Below are positions 1-15,000 of a stretch of 51,596 nt of DNA, one piece after another; the stretch's first letter is position 1, and each line of letters begins with the position of its first letter. The notes below the pieces were generated by a model. That model did no database searches. It was given only the letters and a program-made list of their open reading frames with translations, and was not told the DNA's origin. The stretch is from Tubiluchus corallicola (taxonomy: Eukaryota; Priapulida; Priapulimorpha; Priapulimorphida; Tubiluchidae): positions 1 to 51,596 of the forward strand of contig JAQGDQ010001257.1 in NCBI GenBank assembly GCA_030141605.1, in the 5' to 3' direction. A program made the position numbers and the translations under genes.

Positions 1-167
1 CTATGTTCTATTAAGAAGTTTAAGTTAGTTTGTTTGTGTGCCTATTTTCTATTAAGAAGCTTGTGTTAGTTTGCTTGTGTGCCTAAGTTCTATTAAGAAG
101 TTTAAGTTAGTTTGTTTATGTGCCTATTTTCTATTAAGAAGCTTAAGTTAGTTTGTTTGCGTGCCTA
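1..167. repeat. 41-bp minisatellite, partial array
   Basis: About four copies of a 41-bp unit with the core TTAGTTTGTTTGTGTGCCTA and a second part TTCTATTAAGAAGTTTAAG. The same unit forms a longer array at 4866-5200, so two introns of the EGF gene share it. The array runs off the left edge of the window. Confidence 0.85.
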
Positions 168-1083
168 TTCAAATAACTCTAGTCACTATATGTGTACATG
201 TATATTGAAATAACTCTAATCACTATATGTGTACCTGTCTATTGAAATAACTCTAATGACTATATATGTACCTGCCTATTCAAATAACTCTAATCACTAT
301 ATGTGTACCCGTATATTGAAATAACTCTAGTCACTATATATGTACCCGTATATTGAAATAACTCTAGTCACTATATATGTACCTGCCTATTCAAATAACT
401 CTAGTCACTATATGTGTACCTGCCTATTCAAATAACTCTAATCAATATATGTGTACATGTATATTGAAATAACTCTAGTCACTATATGTGTACCCGTATA
501 TTGAAATAACTCTAGTCACTATATATGTACCTGCCTATTGAAATAACTCTAATCACTATATATGTACCTGCCTATTCAAATAACTCTAATCACTATATAT
601 GTACCTGTCTATTGAAATAACTCTAATCACTATATGTGTACCCGTATATTGAAATAACTCTAGTCACTATATATGTACCTGCCTATTCAAATAACTCTAA
701 TCACTATATATGTACCTGCCTATTCAAATAACTCTAATCACTATATGTGTACCCGTATATTGAAATAACTCTAGTCACTATATATGTACCTGCCTATTCA
801 AATAACTCTAGTCACTATATGTGTACATGTATATTGAAATAACTCTAATCACTATATGTGTACCTGTCTATTGAAATAACTCTAATGACTATATATGTAC
901 CTGCCTATTCAAATAACTCTAATCACTATATATGTACCTGTCTATTGAAATAACTCTAATCACTATATATGTACCTGCCTATTCAAATAACTCTAATCAC
1001 TATATGTGTACATGTATATTGAAATAACTCTAATCACTATATATGTACCTGCCTATTCAAATAACTCTAATTACTATATATGT
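168..1083. repeat. 37-bp minisatellite, about 24 copies
   Basis: Head-to-tail units of about 37 bp, core AAATAACTCTAATCACTATA followed by TGTGTACCTGCCTATT. Variants alternate between CAAAT and GAAAT and between CCTGCC and CCCGTA. The array fills the intron immediately upstream of the first EGF exon and ends about 60 bp before its acceptor. Confidence 0.9.
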
Positions 1084-1143
1084 GTATTAATTACTGTATT
1101 AATTAAATTCTGTATTTCTTGCTGCATTGATGTTGTTTTTTAG

Positions 1144-1257
1144 ATATTGACGAATGTTCTTCCAGCCCCTGCAGAAACGGGGCAACTTGTACTGATGGAA
1201 TCAACCATTATAATTGTACTTGTGCTGCTGGATTTACAGGAACATTTTGCAAACAAA
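1144..1257 (+). CDS. EGF-like exon 1 (type A, calcium-binding)
   Basis: 114 nt, phase 1-1, acceptor TTTTTTAG and donor GTAAAT. It encodes a six-cysteine module beginning [16 protein letters not shown] with [10 protein letters not shown], matching the Asx-hydroxylation consensus. Its closest relative here is exon 10 at 11243. Confidence 0.9.
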
Positions 1258-2922
1258 GTAAATCTACCACTTCTACTATAATTATTTTGAAAATATTAGC
1301 AACTTCGTCTCTTTTAATGTGTTAATTGTTTCTCTATCGATAATGAACAGTTCTGGTAAAAGTTAAACTACTTTACAAAGAGAAAGATTAATAACACTTA
1401 TTATTGTGATCACAAAAATAGAACAAACCATGAATGAATAGGAAGTTTATCACAATGTGTACATATATGATGATGAGGATGATGATGATGATGATGTTGA
1501 TGATGATGATGATGATGATGATGTTGGTGAAGATGATGATGATGATGATAATGATGATGTTGATGATGATGATGATGATAATGATGATGATGTTGATGAA
1601 GATGATGATGATGATGATAATGATGATGATTATTTTGGTGATAGTCATGATGATGATGATGATGATGATGATGATGTTGATGAAGACGATGATGATGATG
1701 ATGATGATAGCCAGTGAGGGCAGTAATTGTGGTGACTTCAGAAATGAAGACTATTTTGTTACAACACAAACATTCCGCTAGCATGTTAGAATGTACATGC
1801 CATGTGCATACTATTGAGAAACTGCAAAACTAAGCTAGCTTACGTTTAATAGTTTAAATTCGAAGCTTACTAAAGTCTCATCATGTGATTTGCATTCACG
1901 AGTGTGCTGTCATAACTGAACTAAGAGGTACAGCGCCTGTATATTTGCAAAACACTTGCAAAGATGCAAATGCTATTGTGTGTCTAACTACTGATAGCGA
2001 ATTGCATGTATCTGCGTCCTTATTTGAAAGCAAGACTTTCATGTTCGTAATACGAAACATAAGTTGCGCTTGAAACAATTACATTTTTCAATATTTTATA
2101 CGTTTACATTTACGTATACAACTTATGTTAGTTTGTTTTTAGCTAAAGTTTTAAAATAGCTTATTGTAAGGTATTCAGTGAATCTAATAGAGTGGATACT
2201 ACAATTTACAATAATTTCAGAAATATGCCAATTTTTTTAATTAAATCATTTCATTATTTCTCTATAGATATCGATGATTGTTCACCTAATCCTTGTATGA
2301 ATGGAGCAACATGTATAGATAGAATCAATAACTACACGTGTTTATGTGTAAAGGGATTTGCTGGAATGAATTGTTCCCAAGGTCTGGTTTGCATAATGTT
2401 TGATACTCTGAGGATTATTGTTCATGCTCTGTAATTTGCGTAACATAAATTTATACATATAAACATAATGACGAGTCGCTACTTTGCATGTAAAACAAGT
2501 TAATATATTTGCTTGTTTGTTAGAGTGAAGTAATAAGCAAAACAATTTTTTTTCAAAATCAAGTTTCAAGATCTGTTAAAAGGTGCTTTAATGAAAACAT
2601 TGATGAAAGTTGTGAAGAAAGTTAGACAAGAACAGTTATAATGATAAAAAAATATTGTTTGGTTTGTATCAATTTACGTCTTTGCAAAATGACCAGATGG
2701 TTTAGTCTAGTGGTAATGCGTCTGCTTTCCGTCTGGGAGGTCGTGAGTTCGAACCAGTGGTGGGTCATACCAAAGCCTGACGCGTGGCATTTAGGGTAAA
2801 AGTGGGGTAACAATAGTCTCTGTTATGTAGTTGTAGGTTGTTATTTACAATGGGCAATAATAGTTATTTGAGCTAATGTTAATTGTTGACCCAAAAGCCG
2901 ACTTTGAATAAAGATTATTATT

Positions 2923-3017
<95 letters not shown>

Positions 3018-6000
3018 AAAATGTTCAAATGGCTCAATGTACTTTGATGAGCAAATTATTTCATAGGCATATTATCTTTATTTACCAGCAACGTGAAACA
3101 AAATGTTTCATTTTTTTAAAATAACGTGTCGACTAGTCTTGTAGTATTTCTAAAAATTTTATTGCGCCTGCTCTAAAATTTAGCCATCAAAGGAAAAATG
3201 TGCAAATTTATGAATAATACCTTGTTGTAATGGAGCATTCCTCGTCGTCATAGTAACCGCTTCCTATTCAAAATGTAAATTTTTTGGGGATAATGAGGAA
3301 TCAATCTGAAAAATTTGCTGTCAACGTTAAGAGTTTAAAATTTGTTTTAACAAAACTGAGTTTTCACTTCACATTATTGTTTATATATTGTTATCTGACA
3401 TCGATTTAGATTGAAATAACGTTTTTAAATATTCATGCAAAATTTACAAACAATATATGCATTTTGTTAATAACAAGTATTATGTACAATGTATAAAAGC
3501 CAACATATAACTACAATGTTCATTTTTCACTTTTAAGATTCAGTATTTTGCAAAATGTACACAAGCCAACATATAACTACAATGTTCATTATTCACCTTT
3601 AACATTCAGTATTATTCACAATGTACCAAAGCCAACACTTAACTACAATGTTCATTATTCACTTTTAAGATTCAGTATTATGCAGAATGTACAAAAGTCA
3701 ACATATAACTACAATGTTCATTATTCACTTTTAAGATTCAGTATTATGCACAATGTACAAAAGCCAACATATAACTACAATGTTTATTATTCACTTTTAA
3801 GATTCAGTATTATGCAGAATGTACAAAAGTCAACATATAACTACAATGTTCATTATTCACTTTTAAGATTCAGTATTATGCAGAATGTACGAAAGCCAAC
3901 ATATAACTACAATGTTTATTATTCACTTTTAAGATTCAGTATTATGCACAATGTACCAAAGCCAACATATAACTACAATGTTCATTATTCACTTTTAAGA
4001 TTCAGTATTATACAAAATGTACAAAAGCCAACATATAACTACAATGTTTATTATTCACCTTTAAGATTCAGTATTATGCACAATGTACAAAAGCCAATGA
4101 CTACAATGGTCATTATTCACCTTTAAGATTCAGTATTATGCACAATGTACAAAAGCCAACGTATAACTACAATGTTCATTATTCGCCTTTAAGATTCAGT
4201 ATTATGCACAATTTACAAAAGCCAACAGATAACTACAATGTTCATTATTCACCTTTAAGATTCAGTATTATGCACAATGTAGCAAAGCCAACATATAACT
4301 ACAATGTTCATTATTCGCCTTTAAGATTCAGTATTATGCACAATGTACAAAAGCCAACATATAACTACAATGTTCATTATTCAATTTTAAGATTCAGTAT
4401 TATGCACAATGTGCAAAAGTCAACATATAACTACAATGTTCATTATTCACCTTTAAGATTCAGTTTCAACAGGAAATGAAAGTGTGCTCTTTTTCTAAAT
4501 AGATGTTAATGATTGCTCATGTAATCCGTGTGTGAATGGAGGCACTTGTACAGATGTTGGCATCAATGGATACAATTGTTCTTGTCCTGCTGGATTTACT
4601 GGGTTTAACTGCGAGGAAGGTAAGTAAGAAACGTTTCCTGTATGTGCTGGTGGAACTAACTATTATTGAAATCTAGTAATTTAAAGCCATATGAAAAACA
4701 ACAAGGTTATTTCAAAACTGTAATTACACTTGAGCTGAAATTGAGGTCTACATTTATGTGAGAATGACAAACGTGACTAATTTAAAATGCTAGCAACTAC
4801 AAATGCAATTGTAATTTCCTTCTATCTTTCATTTCTAGAAACTAATTATGTGCTCATCGTTTATCTGTTAGTTTGTGTGTGTGCGCCTATGTTATATTAG
4901 GAAGTTTATGTTAGTTTGTTTGTGTGCCTATGTTCTATTAAGAAGTTTAAGTTAGTTTGTTTGTGTGCCTATGTTCTATTAAGAAGTTTAAGTTAGTTTG
5001 TTTGTGTGCCTATTTTCTATTAAGAAGCTTGTGTTAGTTTGTGTGTGTGCCTATGTTCTATTAAGAAGTTTAAGTTAGTTTGTGTGTGTGCCTATGTTCT
5101 ATTAAGAAGTTTAAGTTAGTTTGTTTGTGTGCCTATTTTCTATTAAGAAGCTTGTGTTAGTTTGCTTGTGTGCCTTAGTTCTATTAAGAAGTTTAAGTTA
5201 ATCGGCTTTGATTTGCTAAGCAACAATGTGAAATTTCAACTGCTCAATGTCTTTTCAGTTGTTGACAATTGCTTTTCCGATTCATGCAAAAATGGAGGCA
5301 CGTGTAAAAGTGGGTTAAACACGTTTGATTGCGAATGTCCAGCAGGATATACTGGACAGTATTGTGAACAAGGTACCTGCTTATGATTGCTTGAGGATCG
5401 TTTTTCCCTGAACACATCCACTTAATTTAAAAAAGAACATTTACGTGACACCAAAATTCCAATTATGATAATTTATTTATGACATGACTATTTTGCCCCA
5501 TTTTTTACTTCAGTTTGAGTTGTGCTTATGCTTCAACAGTCTTAATCAATTGTGGCTAATATTATGAAATTGACATTATAAAAACGGCATTTAATTAATG
5601 TTAACTTTATGAAAATCTCAACTATATTCAAGGCTGTTATTTGGGCAAAACAAACTATTAATTGTTTTTGAATTTCTAGACATTGATGAATGTTCATCAG
5701 ATCCTTGTCGTAATGGCACCTGTAAAAATCTGGTTAACAAATACACCTGTGACTGCAATGACGGTTATACAGGATATAACTGTTCTGAAGGTAAAATAAT
5801 TTTTTCATATATTGCAATTAAAGTTGGTTCCTGTTCGCTTTCAAAATGTACGTTCTCAAAAGCATGATGCAAAAATTATTTTGATTCCTCAAGACCTGAT
5901 GATGCTGTTTTCAAGAAGCACAATTGTACACATTCCTCCAAAAAATGTTTTTTGGTAAAGGCAATAAACAAAGTGATTAATTATGCTTAACAGCTTCTAA

Positions 6001-9000
6001 AATGACAAAATTTCTGTATTTTGCTTTTCTTTACATCTTTTCCTATCCAAAAAAACAAAATGGACAACACGCTTGCAGTTTCAGAGCCATTTTATAAATA
6101 TTTTTTTTAATTTTTTTTAAATAGTTTGGCATGATAAGACCAGAAAATACTAATTTTCCACACTCATTTATTGTATTTGCACTGCATCTATATGATGACG
6201 GGACATTTGGAAGTGAATATAAGCTTCAGGAACATTTTCTGTATTCTTTAAAAGTGATATTGGAATTAAAATCATTCATAAGTCGGCATAGTTAAAGCTA
6301 CGTTATTATGCTTCAAAAATTATGTCAAATGTCGATTTTTTATTTTTTATGAAAACAAATACTAAACATACTACGGCACTTTATATTCTAGCATCAAATT
6401 ATCAGAAATACTATAGAAATCAGAAAATGTCCAGAAATACTGAAACTCTAATTTTATAACTTGTTGCTCAATTTTCTGACTTGAAACTAGTACTGCAATT
6501 GTAAAAAACTTGTATTTTCTAACTGCCATTGTAGCTCGTGGAAGCAGCCATTTTGCTTTCTGTTTTTTTTTTCTGTTCACAAGACCAGATCTTCTCCAGG
6601 AACAGCCATCCACTGGATTTAAACATAGCTTCAATTTGCTCTTGTAACATCCATGGCAGCCACACTTCTCCACAGTTGCTAAGTGTTTTACAGAGACGCG
6701 ACAAAAAAAATGGCTGACTCTAACTGCGTTTTCCTCAAGATTGTGTTTTCACTGCGTAGCCTGCACTTCCACTTCAACGTGGATTATCTCAGCTTAGAAA
6801 TAACGTGACATAATTTGTGTTGATATTTTTAGATATTGATGAGTGTTCATCAAACCCTTGTCGTCGTGGTTCATGCATCAACCTACAGAACAGATACAAT
6901 TGTACTTGTGATCCAGGCTATCAAGGAACTAAATGCGATGAAGGTAAAAAATCTGTCTTACGTTCTCAGCTGTCTTGTTTACAACACTTGTATAATAAAC
7001 ATATAATTTTCATTTTCATTTTTTTTGTTGCTACTTTGAAAATCTAAAATTAAAGTCACTGTTTAATTCACCTTTTTTTATTTCAGCATTGAACATTGAT
7101 ATGTAAATATGATGCACTAAAAATACCACAATTGAAAACTACTTTAACACAATTGTAAAATACATAATGCTTATTGATTTCTTTCCTAGTGAGATGTAGA
7201 ATATGTTTGGGTTTTCCATGTTATTAAATTCATGTAATAATTATTATTTATCTGCTGGTTTGAAGAAAGCAAAAACTGGAAATTTACTTTTAAGATTTTA
7301 TTCTGAAATGTCTACATAAACAGTGAAGTAGTGTCATGTTGAAAAGCAGAAAACCAAGTGACCAAAACTACAGGTGAAATCATTTAGGTGTGAAAACAGG
7401 TTTAGAGATTATGCATTCATAAACACTGGAGAAGCCAATGAAAATCTAAACAGTAAAGAGAAAGATTTATCAATTTTAACAAGAGCACCTGAAGGTAGCA
7501 GCACTATCCAAAACTAAAAAAGTATGATGACAGTACAACATAAATTTAAATTTTATGTAATTTTAATGATTTTCTTCTGTCCATCTGCTTTGTGAAATAT
7601 AACAATATTATTGCCTATTTTTCGCAAATAATGAAAAAACGTATTTCAATATATATAATATTTTGCAGGATCACTACATTTGTTAATATTTAAAGCAAAA
7701 CAGTATGATTTTGTAAAAGCCACCCCATTTTAAAAAATTGTATTATGCATACATTTTATCACATGTAAACATTGTAAGGAATTTCTGATAATTAAATAAT
7801 AGCTTAAAAACTTAATTAGCAGTGGGTGAACCCGACTAGTGATGATGTCACAAATGAACACAATTTTCAACAGTACAAATATTCCATGAGCGTGTTGAAA
7901 TGATTTTGGGAAGTGAAAATCGTGGTACTGTACACGATTCAGGGTAATATACTAAAACTTGGCAAGTTCTGAAGATAAAAATTGAAAATTAAAATTCTAT
8001 TGGGCTCACGCACGAGCTCTCGTATGTGTGTTTCATGACGCAAATGAACAGCTCTAAATTAAGAGGTACAGCACAAATTTTTCTCGCAATGGGTTTGCTA
8101 AATGCAGGGTTTAGTGCCCATCTAACTAGCAAACTGCATGTAATTGTGAAGAACTAGCCACGGAAACAGGAAATTACTTTTGCATGACGTTAATTCTTTC
8201 ACGAAAGTCATCCTTTAGAAAAAATAGCATGTTTGATTTCAATATTTAAAAGAGTAAATTTACCTATCTTATGAGAAAACTTTTAACAGAACTTACAAAT
8301 TCCTTTTACATACCCTAAATTAACCCTAACACAGACTGCCACCCATACCCAAACCCAAATACTAACCCTGATCCTAGCTTTTAACCTTTATCTGCTTTAT
8401 GTACTAATTTCTTGAAATTGCTGAGATGTTGAGCCAAAATTGTGAGGTCTGATGGCTGAAATAAATGTTACATTTGAAGCTCTCATTGTAACTTTAGTTG
8501 ACTTCTTTCAAATCTGATTACTTTTTGTTATGGCTTTGTAGTGAATATTGACAGGTTTCTGCTGTCATTTTTTTGCACTTATTGGATAAATCTGCTTCTT
8601 TTCTAGTTAAATGAATTTATTCTTTCTGTTTAGATATCAATGATTGTTCACCTAATCCTTGTTTGAATGGAGCGACATGTATAGATAGAATCAATAACTA
8701 CACTTGTTTATGTGTCAAGGGATATGCTGGAGTTAATTGCTCAAAAGGTCTGGTTTGCATAATATTTGCTACTCTAGAAAGCATTGTTAAAGATGTGTAA
8801 TTAGATATCATCATAAATTTAAATGTCATGTGAACATGAAGGCATCTTGAAACTTTCTATATTTAAATATGTCAGTCAGTATTGAGCTGATCCCGATTTG
8901 GTGTGAAGAAGAGCTATTGACTGTAGGATTTGGAGTTCATTGTGAAGTTAATTGTGAACAAGGTCTAGATTTGTTTGCTATGCTTTAAATTCCTGTTAAA

Positions 9001-12000
9001 TCTGCTTACTATTTTGTAATTGAAACGAACCTAGACCGACAGGACGAAGTCTGCATGTGGGCGTTTTTGTCTTAAGCCTCAGTTAATTGTTGATCTCACG
9101 TTTTCTTTCGGTTTTTCTAGTTTTTGTAGGAAAGCAAAAACATGTAATACAGTTTACCCGTGAAGTTGTCCTGAAGTTTCTGTTGACTTGTAATAATTTT
9201 CTTCTTTGATGATAATTTTCTACGCCATCACGAATAACTCTGTCTTCAGCTTAATGGTTAATAGTTTATGACCTTATTTGTTGATCGCTTGCTGCATTAC
9301 CTTTAATGTAATTGAAAGCTAACGATTTGAATACAAAATATTTCCAACATGTTGTTGCCTTTAATTGTGGATTATTTTTAGATATTGATGAATGCTCGTC
9401 AGATCCTTGTATTCACGGGTCATGCACAGAGAGTGTCAATAATTACACCTGCACTTGTGAAGCAGGATACGAAGGATACAACTGTGCGCAAGGTATTTAT
9501 CACATTTCTGCAAGTATTAATAACTGCATCTTGTTTATAACTGTTTTTTGTTAACATTTATGTTTTTCTTCTTACCAGTAAAATGAAGATAGTTAATTGT
9601 GTTTGATGGAATCAAGACTGAAATGTCTGTTGATTATTTCTGTGTGTTTGTTTATTTATCATTGCAATTCTTACCAACATATATACACCGCACCCATATC
9701 ATTTTTTGTTCACAATTGATGTATGCAAATATAATTAATTATAAATAAATTGAATACTCTATCTGCTTGCTAATTGTTGTTACTACTCTATAAGTTTAAT
9801 TAGGATGATCAATATTATAACTTAATCATTTCTATGTACATGATTCATACAATTTTGTCTTCAAGACACTTTAGCACTTTTTTAAAATGTCTGAGCAGTT
9901 ACTTTTGCCACAAATCAATAATCATTTTTGCAGTTTCTAACGTTATTGAATGTTGTGCAGAATTATAAATTACTTAGTTACTTATCTTGTTATTATAAAA
10001 ATCTTGGCTATTAAACTTGCTTACTAACTCTACATACTTTCTTGCTTACATCCAATTGGCATCAACATAAGTGTCTACTATACTTAAGGTTTTGTATCTT
10101 TGTATCCTTGTATCTTTTGTACCTTTTCTACTTAGAAAAGCAGAAAAAACTGACAAACTGAAAGATTTACAGCATTTAGAAAATAAAATAGAGCCTTGAA
10201 GAACCAATAATTCAATTCAATTGATTTTATTTCCTCAAACGTTCGATTAAAGACAAAATCGTATGAGTCATATACATAAAAATGATTATGTCATTATATT
10301 GATCATCGTAATTAACCTTATAGGGTAGCAACAGCAATTAGCAAGCAGATATAGTATTCAATTTATTTATAATTAATTATATTTGCACACATCAATTGTG
10401 AACAAAAAATGATAATGGTATTGTGTATATATCATGGTAAGAATTGCAGTGATAATTAGACAAACACATGGAAATCATCAACAGACATTTCAGTCTTGAG
10501 TTCATCAAATGCAATGGACTATCGTCATTCTGCAGTGTCTCACTAAAGAGAAAGACATTAATATTATACAAGTGAAATATTTCAATAACAACTGACTAGG
10601 AGCAGAAAACGACCAATTGGTCATTGTGACATTTTTACATATTTTTCTTTCGAGCAAGTTTAGTTTACACATTTAATACCTGTCGGCTCAAAACAAAAGC
10701 GTACTCAACACTCTGAAAACTATTTGTGCTGTGTACTGTAAAAAAGATTAATAACCCATTTTGTGCGCTTGTTTGTGAGGTCCACTGAAATAAACAATTT
10801 ATTTACAACATTTGGCAGATGTTGACGAATGCTTATCTAATCCGTGTTCCAATGGAGCTTCATGTTTTGATGGAATCAATAAGTACACTTGTGTTTGTCT
10901 CTCTGGATATACAGGAGCTAAATGTAAACAAGGTATGACGTGTGCATTATATGTGCTTAAATGTTAGCAAATTATTGATCATGTACTGAATATGAGGACA
11001 TTATGCAATTATGTTCAAAAGATGAGCTAAAAATTCATTAGTTAATCTACTATGATGTGCGGTGTATCAGAAGGTGTGATGTTAAGTACTGAAAAAAATG
11101 TATTCTTGTGCTTGTATGTCCTGCTAGATGTAAAGGCTCTAATACAAAGCTACTACATTTTTCTACTAAGGTATTTTAACAGTTTGATGAACAAATTACC
11201 ACAATGTTACGGAGCTTAAATTATTTTGTTTTCTTTTTTTAGATATTGACGAGTGTTCTTCCAATCCCTGCAGGAATGGGGCTACCTGTAGCAACGGAAT
11301 TAACCATTACAATTGTTCCTGTGCAGTCGGATTTTCAGGAACTTTTTGCGAACAAAGTAAAAGTTGCCACATCTTTTATAATTTAGTAAAATTTAGTGAT
11401 TCCGTGTTTTTTAGTTCATTTATTGCCTTTCTTTTGACATTAATGAATGTTCGTCCAATCTTTATAACAAATTGGGATAGGTGGAGAGGTGAATTAGTCA
11501 TTTTACTTGCTTTTGTTTTGAAACGTAACGACACAAAATTTTAACAAGATAAAGATTATGATCATATATGGTGCTATATGCTGCATAAATCAACGATGTG
11601 CATTTATTATGATTTTGCTTAAAATTTTCAATTGCAGCTATTAAACTTTACAAGATTAATTATTTCTGTCTAGATATCGATGATTGCTCACCTAATCCTT
11701 GCATGAATGGAGCTACATGCATAGATAAAAGCAATAACTACACTTGCTTATGTGTACACGGATATGTTGGAATTAATTGCTCAAAAGGTTTGCAATCTGT
11801 TTGTTATCCTCAAGAGAATTCTCCAAATGTATCTTATTTGTTTAATTTGTGTGATATTGATGAAATCTGGCAACTTTCGTATACTAAAAGTTTAGTCCAG
11901 AATCAGTTTTCTGCACTTTTGTTTTGAAGAATGAAGAACATAGCCTTTGTCGATATATCGTTATGTGATTTCAGATTAAAATGAAGGTTGTAGACATACA

Positions 12001-15000
12001 GACAAAATTCACGAATGATTTTAAGCAGTTTGTCATGAAACATGTTAAAGTTTTTGTGGAGACCCATAACATTAAACTATGTTATGGTTTATTAAGTAAG
12101 TGAGTAAATAAGTAAGTGAGTGAGTGAGTGAGTGAGTGAGTGAGTGAGTGAGTGAGTGAGTGAGTGAGTGAGTGAGTGAGTGAGTGAGTGAGTGAGTGAG
12201 TGAGTGAGTGAGTGAGTGAGTAAATAAGTGAGTGAGTGAGTGAGTGAGTGAGTGAGTGAGTGAGTGAGTGAGTGAGTGAGTGAGTGAGTGAGTGAGTGAG
12301 TGAGTGAGTGAGTGAGTGAGTGAGTGAGTGAGTAAGCAAGTAAGTAAGTAAGAAAGTAAGTAAGTAAGTAAGAAGATTGGGGATAATTAAGTAGTAGTAG
12401 TCACATTTAGTGGGTCTTTTGTCTTAGTAACACATGAGATATTAGTGACTGCTCCTGTATTCGTTGTGCAAACTAGGACCAGCTTAAGAACTCAGCTAAA
12501 CATGTATGATGTAGGTCTGACTTAATACCACAACTTGCTGCCCATTTTGTTGTAATTAGGTTGTTTTTTATGATAGTTCAGTTGTTCGACATGATGCGTT
12601 GTGCTAAGATTTGTTACCTGTCTGCAATTTGACGGTTAATGAATTAAATGAAAAGCAAATTTGTCATTATTTTTACAAAATCAAAAATGCTATTAACATC
12701 TGAAATCATCTATTTTTTTACGTTCACAGGCACTGTTGAATCCTTAATGTTAGTTTTGATTTTTCTTATTTATTTTCCAGTTAAAGACAATTGTTTACCC
12801 GATTCGTGCAAAAATGGTGGCACGTGTATAAATAGTTTAAACTCGTTCTCTTGTAACTGTTCTGCTGGATATACTGGATATTATTGTGAACAAGGTACGT
12901 TTATATTTTTGTACGTACGTTGGTATGTTTATGAGTCACTGCAGCCTAATATCAATGACAGAGGCTGTTTTTGCAGATGCGGTTTGTGTATCCTGTCTCT
13001 GATAGCCGGGTTTTTCTGATCGCAAAAAGAAAACAATCCAGTCCGATACCGATTATAGATTTTCCTCAAAACTGATAACCGATCTGATATCAATTCCTGA
13101 TTTTCCTCAAAACCGATAACCACACCGATACCAATTATTGATGTTCCTCAATATCAATGACCAATCCGATACCAAATATTGATTTTCCTCAAAACCGATA
13201 ACCACACCGATACCAAATATTGATTTTCCTCAAAACCGATAACCACACCGATACCAATTATTGATTTTCCTCAAAACCGATAACCACACCGATACCAATT
13301 ACAGATTTTCATCAAAGCTGATACCCATTACCTAATCACTGATTATCGTCTAGATCAGCTATAAAAGGAAATTATTAACACATGCGTTCACAACTAGAAA
13401 ATTGAAAGTTTCGAAGCTGGAGATGTCTTTATGTCTTAACCTTCCTGCTGCCAATGGTAGAAGTTCAAATAGTTTTTTTAACAAATTGGGTTGCCAAGTA
13501 CAAAGAGACCTTTGCAGTTTGTGTTGAAATCTATAATACGTTGAAATGTTTGTTGAGTTTCATTCATTTCAAGCATTAATTCTCTGAATTTACACATTTT
13601 TTCCCGTTAGAATTTCTAGTTTTACTACATGTTCCACATGTTGCATAGCCAGGATGAAAAAAGAATTAAATACGTACTTTGCGTTGAAAACAAGAAATGA
13701 AGACGCCTGGTTATTTTTTTAAAATTGAGCATTTAGCGAGGGGGTGCTGCTACTTGCAAGGAGATTTAGTTAAGATTAACACAGTGGTGCAATACAAGTT
13801 TGTACACATAGTCCACAATTTTTTTGACATGGGAAAGATACTTGGTGATAAAACATTCCACATGAATATGCAAAACTTTTCCACTAAAACCAAAAATGGA
13901 TGGCCATGCATTCAAATTCATCTGGTAATATATTCCTAAACTTCGAATTATTAAAAATTAAGAAATTATTTACCATTGCTTTTTCTTTACTAACATTTCC
14001 ATTTAAATCTTTTTGTTACTTGTGCTTCCAGTGACTTGTAGCTGAAATTGTAGGCCATCTAATATATTAGAATATCATTTAATGTTAGAGCTATATATTT
14101 AAAAATCATTACAGCAGTTATTTTGAAATGGTTTTTGTTTTGTTTTATTTTGAATGGTGCAGAATACAAATGTATAAAACCAAAGTTGCAGAATTTTCAA
14201 AAAAAAATTAAGTCATGATACGTGCAATCATATTTTCAACAAATTTTGTGTATGTGAGATACTATTACCAAACAAGAGAAGGGATGAGAACTTGTTTTGG
14301 TAAATGCACATTTTTTTGAACTTCTAGATATTGATGAATGTTTATCAAGTCCTTGTCATAATGGCACATGTAACAATCTGGTGAATAAATACACTTGTAA
14401 CTGCAGTGACGGTTATGAGGGATCTAACTGTGACAAAGGTAAGATATACCACTTAATTTTTTTTCAATGTCGCAATTTAACTTGAGCTGCGCTCCCTTTC
14501 AAAATACACTTTCTAAAAAGCCAAATGTATGTTCATCAAATCCTTGTCATAATGTCACTTGTAAAATCTAGTGAATAGATACACTTGTAATTGCAATGAT
14601 GGATATGAAGGATATAACTGTGATGAAGGCTATTTTAATTTTTTATTCATGTTGCCATGAATGTTTGATTATAAACTAGCATTCTGAAAGTTCAACATGT
14701 TGACAGTTTTCACAGTTCTTCGATAAATAACAGCTATTTAACCTATTTTTTTTTCTCAAAACTGCTTGTGCTGTGCTAAGTATGGAAATGCAAATTGGGC
14801 TTATAAAAGTATCAAATTTTTAATCATAAATAAATCGTCATTAAAAGTGCAAATGTGTCCAAAATACAACATATAAATACGCAAAAATGTTCTGTGTCAT
14901 TTCTAGGGCATCAAAATTTGTGTATTTCATGCAGTCTAGTAAACGATTATTTATTTTCCATGATTGCAAGTTTTGTTTTGACATTCTTAGATATTGATGA

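Noticed and set aside
1-1083. CRISPR-like array
   Set aside because: Units are contiguous without unique spacers; it is a minisatellite in an animal intron.
1388-1784. Poly-His, poly-Ile, poly-Met and poly-Asp frames
   Set aside because: All are translations of the (GAT)n microsatellite in different frames; there is no gene context.
2692-2765. Functional tRNA gene
   Set aside because: Boxes A and B are present but the anticodon and acceptor arms do not pair well, and a SINE body and tail follow.
6371-6704. Antisense Cys/Lys-rich 100-codon frame in EGF intron
   Set aside because: No domain, no splice sites and no second copy.
12082-12339. Leu-Thr-His-Ser repeat protein on the minus strand
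   Set aside because: Translation of the (AGTG)n microsatellite.
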